Shown here piece by piece: positions 41,743 to 47,179 of a stretch of DNA of 47,179 bases; within the stretch, counting starts at the first letter, position 1, and every line of letters begins with the position of its first letter. The stretch covers positions 1-47,179 of the forward strand of contig CANHIS010000019.1 in the NCBI GenBank assembly GCA_947460255.1, read 5' to 3'. Source of the DNA: Bacteroidota bacterium (GTDB taxonomy: Bacteria > Bacteroidota > Bacteroidia > M30B66). The notes beneath the pieces were generated by a model, which worked only from the letters and a program-made list of their open reading frames with translations, had not been told where the DNA came from and did no database searches. The position numbers and the translations under genes were made by a program.

Positions 41743-42851
41743 TTTTTGTTTCCGGTTTTACCGGTAGAAAGTGGCCAGGCATCTTATGGTGTCTGGCCGC
41801 TTTGTTTTTATTACTCTACAGCGGTTTAACCGTTGTTATGCTTCCTTACGAGGAGCTAATTTGGCTTAATCTTCATGCTGTAGAGAACGGGCGTTTTGCT
41901 TGGATGATTTCTCTTGTTTTAATGGCTTGGCCCGCTTGGAGAAATTTAAATCTTGGTGCATGGCTATTCATTCTACCGCTTTCATCTTCAGTGCTTTTAA
42001 GTTTGCCTTTGATTAAAAGTGGGAAGCTTCACCAAGAATTCTTTCACGATTCAACTAGTAAATACAATTTGACCTTCGATTTTACGAAGTGGTTAATGGG
42101 GAAGGTTGAAAGTACAGTTCCATCCGAATTCGTTTCACCTAGAAACTCGACTTTAAAATCACTCATATATCTTCCCCAGAAATCTGGAAGCAAAATTCCA
42201 GTGTTGTTTTTGCTGCATGGCGGAGGGTTTTATCAAGGAACGCCCGCTTGGATGCATGGTTGGGCTTCAACAATTTGCGACCAAGGAATTGCAGTGGTTT
42301 CTGTGGCTTATCCGCTCACTCCTGATCACAAATTTCCCTCACAGATTAATGAGATTGCTGCTACTATCCATGATTTGAAAGCTTCTTTATCTGCAAAAAA
42401 CATAGACACCAATTCTATATTTATTGCGGGATCATCTGCAGGTGGAACTTTGGGTTTATCTACTGCACTTCTCCATCCCGAGACAAATGTGAAAGGAATA
42501 ATTGCGCTTTATCCAATCTCCGATTTCACCACTACTTTTAGCAGTATTTCGGATATCAATACCTTGAAAAATAATTACCAAGGAGTTGCTTCAGACTCAT
42601 CAATATCTCCGCTATTCCAATTAAAGCGAAATTCGCCACCACTTCTTTTAATGCACGGAAAAATGGACAATATTGTGGCTGTAGATCAATCACAGCGCCT
42701 ATTTAAAAAATGGGTTTCTTTAGGAAATGAATGTCAATTTATCGAATTGAGTTGGGCTTCGCACAGCTTCGAATATCCGATGTTTGGGCCTTCCGGACAA
42801 TTGCTCGAAAATTCAACTCTACAATTTATTGAAAAATATTCAAAACACTAA
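41739..42851 (+). CDS. Membrane-tethered alpha/beta hydrolase (HSL-type esterase)
   Basis: This 370-residue protein has three hydrophobic segments in its first 90 residues (about 14-33, 52-68 and 75-90), then an esterase domain. The oxyanion motif HGGGF and the nucleophile elbow AGSSAGG (Ser in GSSAG) are clear. An aspartate in MHGKMDNIVAVDQS and the histidine in SWASHSFEYP complete a triad. This matches hormone-sensitive-lipase-type carboxylesterases, which hydrolyse short acyl esters. With a membrane domain, the catalytic part is held at the inner membrane; the side is not clear. It overlaps the PKD lipoprotein gene by 4 nt. Substrate unknown. Confidence 0.88.
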   Translation: MIFVSGFTGRKWPGILWCLAALFLLLYSGLTVVMLPYEELIWLNLHAVENGRFAWMISLVLMAWPAWRNLNLGAWLFILPLSSSVLLSLPLIKSGKLHQEFFHDSTSKYNLTFDFTKWLMGKVESTVPSEFVSPRNSTLKSLIYLPQKSGSKIPVLFLLHGGGFYQGTPAWMHGWASTICDQGIAVVSVAYPLTPDHKFPSQINEIAATIHDLKASLSAKNIDTNSIFIAGSSAGGTLGLSTALLHPETNVKGIIALYPISDFTTTFSSISDINTLKNNYQGVASDSSISPLFQLKRNSPPLLLMHGKMDNIVAVDQSQRLFKKWVSLGNECQFIELSWASHSFEYPMFGPSGQLLENSTLQFIEKYSKH

Positions 42852-42853
42852 TT

Positions 42854-42891
42854 GCTAAATAAAGCAGTTGAATTGAATTGTTTTATTTAGC
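42854..42891 (+). terminator. AT-rich stem-loop after the esterase gene
   Basis: GCTAAATAAA (42854-42863) is a perfect inverted match to TTTATTTAGC (42882-42891), with an 18-nt loop, starting 3 nt past the stop. No T tract follows the stem, so termination strength is doubtful, though its position fits a transcript end. Confidence 0.4.
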
Positions 42892-42980
42892 GCGATAACG
42901 AATTGGTTCATCAAAATAATTATGGAGTTGTAAAAGCTCATAATTTTAATTTTAATTTCGCTTTCTAATCTATAATTAAA

Positions 42981-43895
42981 ATGAAAAAAGTATTCCCTCT
43001 CTTGTTTATCTTATCGCTTGCATTTATTGCATGCTCCGATGATAAAGCCAATTTGAAAGTACAATTGAACAAAGGCGATGTTTTCGATTTTGAATTGATA
43101 ACATCTAACAAAATGGACCAAAGCAGCATGGGGAAAAAGATTGAAATGGTAACCGACATGATTCAATATGGAACTATTGAAGTGAAAGAAGTTACTTCTG
43201 ATAAGCTTTTTAAAATGCGACTCATTTACACCCGTGCTGTTCAAGACATGAAAATGTCGGCACCTGAGCCCAATGAAATGCATATCGATACTGATAACGC
43301 AGATTCTGTTCAGTCTGAAGAAACCTTAGATGTAATGCAATCACTTAAACTTTTGGTTAACAAACCATTCGATTTTACAATGAATGAAAGGGGAGAAGTT
43401 TTAGATTGTCAATCAAAGGAATTTGAAACAGCAATGGCAGAATTAGTGAAGGAAGTTCCAATGATGAAAATGCTGGGTGAACAGTTTTCAATTGAGTCGC
43501 AAAAAACAGCAATTCAATCTTTTTTTGTAGTGTTCCCTGAAGGTAAAGCGACAGAAGGAACCACTTGGACGACTTCTTCAACGGGGCTTTCAACTTCGTA
43601 TCCAATAAAAATGGAAAATACTTACACCCTCAAAAAGCTTGATGAAAATTCTGCTAGTTTGGTTTCTTCCGGCACGGTGAAAGTAAACAAGGATGCCAAG
43701 GGTATGATGGCTATGATGGTGAAAATGATGGAATTAGGTGGAGACGTAACTTCGGAAGTGAAGATTGATTCTAAAACTGGAATGCCAATTCAAAACAAAC
43801 AGGTAACAAAAGTTAAAGGGAGTGTTTCTATGTTCGGCACTAAAATGCCTATCGAAACTGAAGGAACAACCACCTTTTCAATGAAGAAAAAGTAA
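42981..43895 (+). CDS. DUF6263-like lipoprotein
   Basis: This 304-residue protein has a lipoprotein signal (MKKVFPLLFILSLAFIAC, Cys about 18). The mature part is beta-rich: NLKVQLNKGDVFDFELITSNKMDQSSMGK, IEVKEVTSDKLFKMRLIYTRAV, FDFTMNERGEVLDC, FFVVFPEGKATEGTTWTTSSTG, YTLKKLDENSASLVSSGTVKVN and EVKIDSKTGMPIQNKQ. This order corresponds to the DUF6263 pattern often found in Bacteroidota. Function unknown; lipid-binding or envelope roles are possible. It stands alone, and converges on trmN6 with only 5 nt between stops. Confidence 0.8.
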   Translation: MKKVFPLLFILSLAFIACSDDKANLKVQLNKGDVFDFELITSNKMDQSSMGKKIEMVTDMIQYGTIEVKEVTSDKLFKMRLIYTRAVQDMKMSAPEPNEMHIDTDNADSVQSEETLDVMQSLKLLVNKPFDFTMNERGEVLDCQSKEFETAMAELVKEVPMMKMLGEQFSIESQKTAIQSFFVVFPEGKATEGTTWTTSSTGLSTSYPIKMENTYTLKKLDENSASLVSSGTVKVNKDAKGMMAMMVKMMELGGDVTSEVKIDSKTGMPIQNKQVTKVKGSVSMFGTKMPIETEGTTTFSMKKK

Positions 43896-43900
43896 AATGA

Positions 43901-44614
43901 TTAATCAGGCAAAGCTGGATAAAAGGGTTTTGCGATTTCAATAAAATCTTCGTGATAAATACCACGTTGCCCGTTTTCAATATGAAGCCTTTGGGTTTCT
44001 AAGGAAACGGGCAATTTACTTAATCTTACAAGGCTTCTCACAGGTTTTTTTCCGACGGTAGAAACAACTTCTGTGTGATTTCGGATATGCCAACCTGCAC
44101 TCAAAATTTCATTTCGCAACTCCTCGAAACGATCAAATGGGAAAATAAATGCAGCCTCTCCATCATCTGTGCTCCATTGAAAGGCTTTGTCAAACCAATT
44201 TTTTAAGGGCATTTCATGGTGTCGAGCAAGCTTTCTTGATTGATTGTCGGGCAGAACATGGCTTGCATGAAATGGTGGATTGCATACAATTAAATCAGCC
44301 TTTTCAGCTGGTTCGGTGCAATTAAAGAGATCGGCATGAACAATCTTAATTCTTGATGCCCAAGGAGAACCTTCAACATTCTCTTTTGCTTGGTTTGCTG
44401 CATCTTTATCAAACTCGAACCCTGTAATTTTTGCTGTGGTTCTCTGAGCCAACATCAATGATATCAAGCCAGTTCCTGTTCCGAAATCAAAAATTGATTT
44501 AGCAGAATTAGTTTTTACCCAAGCTCCAAGTAAAACGCCATCGGTACCCACTTTCATGGCGCATTTGTCCTGGTGAACCGTAAATTGCTTAAAACGGAAC
44601 CAGGTGTTCGGCAT
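43901..44614 (-). CDS. trmN6: tRNA1(Val) adenine-37 N6-methyltransferase
   Basis: This 237-residue SAM-dependent methyltransferase methylates the N6 position of adenine 37 in tRNA1(Val). It begins FRFKQFTVHQDKCAMKVGTDGVLLGAWV, the TrmN6 hallmark. It has the SAM loop IFDFGTGTGLISLMLAQR (about 41-58), the acidic EFDKDAANQAKENV and the catalytic N6-adenine motif NPPFH (about 111-115). Length is normal. It follows accA by 6 nt and should be co-transcribed with it. Confidence 0.93.
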   Translation of the reverse strand: MPNTWFRFKQFTVHQDKCAMKVGTDGVLLGAWVKTNSAKSIFDFGTGTGLISLMLAQRTTAKITGFEFDKDAANQAKENVEGSPWASRIKIVHADLFNCTEPAEKADLIVCNPPFHASHVLPDNQSRKLARHHEMPLKNWFDKAFQWSTDDGEAAFIFPFDRFEELRNEILSAGWHIRNHTEVVSTVGKKPVRSLVRLSKLPVSLETQRLHIENGQRGIYHEDFIEIAKPFYPALPD

Positions 44615-44620
44615 GGCAAA

Positions 44621-45577
44621 TTATTTTTCCAAGTAAGAGCCCATTTCCGAGAACTTTTTTATTCTCGCTTCCACGCGCTTTTCAGGTTTAATCTTGGCTA
44701 GTTTATCGAGATGTTTAACCACTTCGGTTTTAACAGTTTTGAATATCTCATTGTAATTGGTATGCGCTCCTCCGATCGGCTCAGGAATCACACCATCAAT
44801 CAGTTTGTTTTTCATCATGTCTTCGGCCGTTAACTTCAAACAAGTGGACGCCTTTTCTTTAAAATCCCAACTTCTCCATAAAATAGACGAGCATGATTCT
44901 GGCGATATAACTGAATACCAAGTGTTTTCGAGCATAAGTACTTTGTCTCCAATACCAATTCCCAAAGCACCACCTGAAGCGCCTTCACCAATAATAATAC
45001 AGATGATCGGAACGCGTAACTTTGTCATTTCGAAAAGGTTACGAGCAATCGCTTCGCCTTGTCCACGTTCTTCTGCTTCTAATCCTGGAAATGCGCCTGG
45101 TGTATCAATTACCGTTACTACTGGAATATCAAACTTCTCAGCTAACTTCATTAATCTCAGCGCCTTACGGTATCCTTCAGGATTTGCCATTCCGAAATTA
45201 CGGTACTGACGTTGTTTAGTATTCGCGCCTTTTTGCTGTCCGATAAACATTACCGATTTACCATCTACACAGCCCAATCCGCCAATCATAGCTTTATCGT
45301 CTTTCACAGTACGATCACCGTGCAGCTCATGAAAATTGCCGTCTGTAAGATAGTTGATGTACGACAATGCATATGGCCGATCAGGATGACGACTCACCTG
45401 AACTCGCTGCCAAGGCGTTAGATCACTGTAAATTGCTTTACGTGTGTCTTGTATCTTTTTTTCAAGTTCACTGATGGCAGGAATCATGTCAACACCACTC
45501 TTTTCAGCCAATTCATGGGCTTCCTTCAATTGGTCGAACAGATCACTGATTGGTTTTTCGAATTCAAGAAACGTCAT
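44621..45577 (-). CDS. accA: Acetyl-CoA carboxylase carboxyltransferase subunit alpha
   Basis: This 318-residue subunit, with AccD, moves the carboxyl group from biotin to acetyl-CoA to make malonyl-CoA, the first step of fatty acid synthesis. The N-terminal helical segment ([23 protein letters not shown]) precedes the crotonase-like core: [65 protein letters not shown] and the oxyanion-forming [15 protein letters not shown]. Length matches E. coli AccA (319). The gene is divergent from ispE across a 113-nt promoter region. Confidence 0.97.
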   Translation of the reverse strand: MTFLEFEKPISDLFDQLKEAHELAEKSGVDMIPAISELEKKIQDTRKAIYSDLTPWQRVQVSRHPDRPYALSYINYLTDGNFHELHGDRTVKDDKAMIGGLGCVDGKSVMFIGQQKGANTKQRQYRNFGMANPEGYRKALRLMKLAEKFDIPVVTVIDTPGAFPGLEAEERGQGEAIARNLFEMTKLRVPIICIIIGEGASGGALGIGIGDKVLMLENTWYSVISPESCSSILWRSWDFKEKASTCLKLTAEDMMKNKLIDGVIPEPIGGAHTNYNEIFKTVKTEVVKHLDKLAKIKPEKRVEARIKKFSEMGSYLEK

Positions 45578-45690
45578 ATTTCAATCTTTTACAAGGGGCG
45601 CAATTTACGCATTCAATTGGATAGCGTAATTTCGAAGTGCAAAAATGCCTAAGTGAATTTTCAAGTTACACATAATCAGGAAGATAGTAA

Positions 45691-46512
45691 ATGATTGTTT
45701 TTCCACAAGCCAAAATTAACCTCGGTTTGAACATCCTTAGCAAGCGAGCTGATGGCTTTCATAACCTCCAAAGCGTCTTTCTTTCTGTAAATCTTTACGA
45801 TGCACTTGAGGTAATTATCGATAAAAATATACCATTCGGAGAAATGGTTTTTTCAACCTCAGGCGTTCCAATTCCGGGAGATCAGAAAAATAACTTGATC
45901 TTGAAGGCCGCTCACCTTTACAATGAGCTTGTTTCCCTGCCGGGGATAAGGATTCATCTGCACAAGAACATCCCGATGGGCGCAGGCATGGGGGGCGGCT
46001 CATCTAACGGGGCATGGATGCTTCGATTGTTGAATCGATTGATGGATAACGCATTGAATACCAATCAACTGTTTAGTTTAGCAACACAGCTAGGAAGCGA
46101 TTGCCCATTTTTTCTCTATGATTCTCCTTGCTATGTAACAGGTAGGGGAGAGGTGCTGGAACCTATTGCTTTGGATCTAAAAGGCTGGAATCTTGTCTTG
46201 ATTAATCCAGGAATACATATATCAACGGCTGAAGCATTTCGAATGATTCAGCCGATTCCCAATACAACAAACTTGAAAACGATTGTTTCAGGCCCAATTG
46301 AGTTATGGAATAGAAATTTATATAATGACTTCGAAAAACCTGCATGTTTGAAGTATGTCGAAATTAAAGATGCATTGTCTCTGTTCAAACAATTTGGGGC
46401 TTCTTATTCGGCCATGACAGGAACTGGTTCTACTGTTTTCGGCTTGTTCGAAGTAATGCCCAATTTGCCCAATTTACCTGATCATTGGTTTGTGCATTCA
46501 TCTAAATTTTAA
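45691..46512 (+). CDS. ispE: 4-diphosphocytidyl-2-C-methyl-D-erythritol kinase
   Basis: This 273-residue GHMP-family kinase is the fourth enzyme of the MEP isoprenoid pathway. Visible are the N-terminal catalytic lysine block AKINLGLNILSKRADGFHNL (about 6-25), the phosphate loop PMGAGMGGGSSNGAWML (about 94-110), the catalytic aspartate in LGSDCPFFL (about 134-142) and the third GHMP motif SAMTGTGSTVFGLF (about 243-256). The phosphate loop carries Asn where many family members have Asp; E. coli IspE also has Asn, so this is not a defect. Slightly short but complete. Confidence 0.96.
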   Translation: MIVFPQAKINLGLNILSKRADGFHNLQSVFLSVNLYDALEVIIDKNIPFGEMVFSTSGVPIPGDQKNNLILKAAHLYNELVSLPGIRIHLHKNIPMGAGMGGGSSNGAWMLRLLNRLMDNALNTNQLFSLATQLGSDCPFFLYDSPCYVTGRGEVLEPIALDLKGWNLVLINPGIHISTAEAFRMIQPIPNTTNLKTIVSGPIELWNRNLYNDFEKPACLKYVEIKDALSLFKQFGASYSAMTGTGSTVFGLFEVMPNLPNLPDHWFVHSSKF

Positions 46513-46528
46513 TTTGTCACCATTGCCA

Positions 46529-46557
46529 ATTAAATTTCTTTTTCAAAGAGATTTAAT
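46529..46557. terminator. AT-rich hairpin between convergent ispE and GIN-type genes
   Basis: Positions 46529-46541 pair with 46545-46557 over 13 positions (one G-U) around a 3-nt TTC loop. The hairpin occupies the gap between two converging genes, which suits a bidirectional transcription end, but the stem is almost entirely A-T and no long T tract follows. Confidence 0.4.
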
Positions 46558-46558
46558 G

Positions 46559-47179
46559 CTAATAAATTCTTGATATTGTTCCTTCGCCTTGTCGATTTAA
46601 TAACAAGACATCTGCTTCACCAGTATAATACAAACTCCCAATGTTTCTAGTCGTAAGTCGAATTGTTTCGGTGGCATTGAAATAATTATCTGCTACAGAA
46701 TTAGATTCTGCAATTACATTTTCTGCTTTTAATTTTAGGTAATCTCCATGGCCTAAATCGGAACTGTAAACAACTAAATTCTTAGTTTTTCCTTGTAAAA
46801 CGACATCATTTGCACCAGTGTGTTGGGCAATGAATATTGCATTATTCGAAAATGTAAGGTTAACATCACCTGCTGCATCACGCATTTCGATTGAAAGTGA
46901 ATTGAATCTTAAGCTATCATTTGCAGTAACATTCGTACTTCCCCAAACAACAATTTTGTTAAGTTGGGTGTAATGTAAATAAATGTTAACAGGCGTTTTG
47001 TAACTTCTTACCCAATTGCATTTATTAGTATTTTCTATGGTGAGCGTACCGAATTTATTCTCGGTTATAATGTTTTCGAATAAATTATTTCCAGCTTCAA
47101 TTTCAACGAAATCGACAGTATCTTCCACCAAAATTAAATTCATTCTTTTATGAATAATTAAGCTGTCGAATGGTTGTAA
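46559..47179 (-). CDS. GIN/DUF2807-like protein, N-terminus beyond the window edge
   Basis: The frame stays open from the ATG at 47143 to the window edge with no stop in the 12 codons upstream. Those codons encode QPFDSLIIHKR, which continues into MNLILVEDTVDFVEIEAGNNLFENI. This is the usual opening strand pair of the DUF2807/GIN fold (FD-x-[VL]-x-V ... V-x-L-x-x-G/D), so the gene is truncated by the window and not started at 47143. The 206 visible residues continue as repeated short beta strands (FNSLSIEMRDAAGDVNL, AIFIAQHTGANDVVLQG, NLVVYSSDLGHGDYLKL by pattern) and end at RIY. A signal peptide is expected outside the window. Function unknown. Confidence 0.75.
   Translation of the reverse strand, partial: LQPFDSLIIHKRMNLILVEDTVDFVEIEAGNNLFENIITENKFGTLTIENTNKCNWVRSYKTPVNIYLHYTQLNKIVVWGSTNVTANDSLRFNSLSIEMRDAAGDVNLTFSNNAIFIAQHTGANDVVLQGKTKNLVVYSSDLGHGDYLKLKAENVIAESNSVADNYFNATETIRLTTRNIGSLYYTGEADVLLLNRQGEGTISRIY

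Noticed and set aside
46006-46056. IspE phosphate loop with Asn in place of Asp as a defect
   Set aside because: E. coli IspE has Asn at this place and the catalytic Asp in GSDCPFF is intact.

Overview
The window is a chromosomal segment of a Bacteroidota bacterium, most likely a marine or freshwater member of the Flavobacteriales (Cryomorphaceae/Crocinitomicaceae type). The evidence is: a large exported protein with a C-terminal type IX secretion (T9SS) sorting domain; two DUF2807/GIN-type proteins; lipoproteins typical of the phylum; promoters of the Bacteroidota form TTG-N19/20-TAnnTTTG; no Shine-Dalgarno-like spacing; and AT-rich coding sequence. I see no rRNA, tRNA, CRISPR array, transposase, integrase or prophage gene. 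Most of the window is ordinary core chromosome.

Layout. (1) 1-4.4 kb is the most accessory-looking part. It holds a short tail-less SSB, a small zinc-finger protein, an ECF sigma factor overlapping a gene for an unusual membrane-anchored beta-barrel protein, and about 1.3 kb of AT-rich DNA. Two inverted copies of a 41-bp repeat built from 10-bp phased units bracket the zinc-finger and sigma loci. (2) 4.4-8.4 kb is a complete methionine module: promoter, SAM-I riboswitch and full-length cobalamin-dependent metH, ending in a strong terminator. (3) 8.4-16.5 kb holds a bestrophin-like channel, an NTF2-like protein, a giant secreted BNR/PKD/T9SS protein, a GIN lipoprotein, and a TPR protein ending in a caspase-like domain that has lost both catalytic residues. 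(4) 16.6-23.6 kb holds tpiA-prmA, a D-2-hydroxyacid dehydrogenase, an operon of flavoprotein, Crp/Fnr regulator, tiny membrane protein and DUF2892 protein, then a candidate small RNA and sucD. (5) 23.7-30 kb is a forward run: purB with a glycosyltransferase, then purL-radC-meaB. (6) 30.1-38 kb is a long reverse run: EamA exporter, YigZ, a small conserved protein, FtsE-like ATPase, glycosyltransferase, AddA/RecB-type helicase-nuclease and a NupC nucleoside transporter. (7) 38.3-47.2 kb holds a mini T9SS-type protein, a zinc-ribbon/VanZ-like membrane pair, glpK, a PKD lipoprotein overlapping a membrane-tethered esterase, a DUF6263-like lipoprotein, accA-trmN6, ispE, and a GIN-type gene that runs off the right edge.

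Functional links are mainly housekeeping: one-carbon/methionine (metH), purine synthesis (purB, purL), central carbon (tpiA, sucD, glpK), lipid and isoprenoid precursors (accA, ispE), tRNA and ribosomal-protein methylation (trmN6, prmA), and DNA repair (AddA-like, RadC, SSB). Nothing here is a clear new multi-gene system. The best leads are the TPR/Ig-like/pseudo-caspase protein, the repeat-flanked sigma locus, the promoter-terminator pair that looks like a small RNA upstream of sucD, and the perfect 14-bp stem-loop written inside the end of the dehydrogenase gene. All calls come from reading the sequence; no database search was run.
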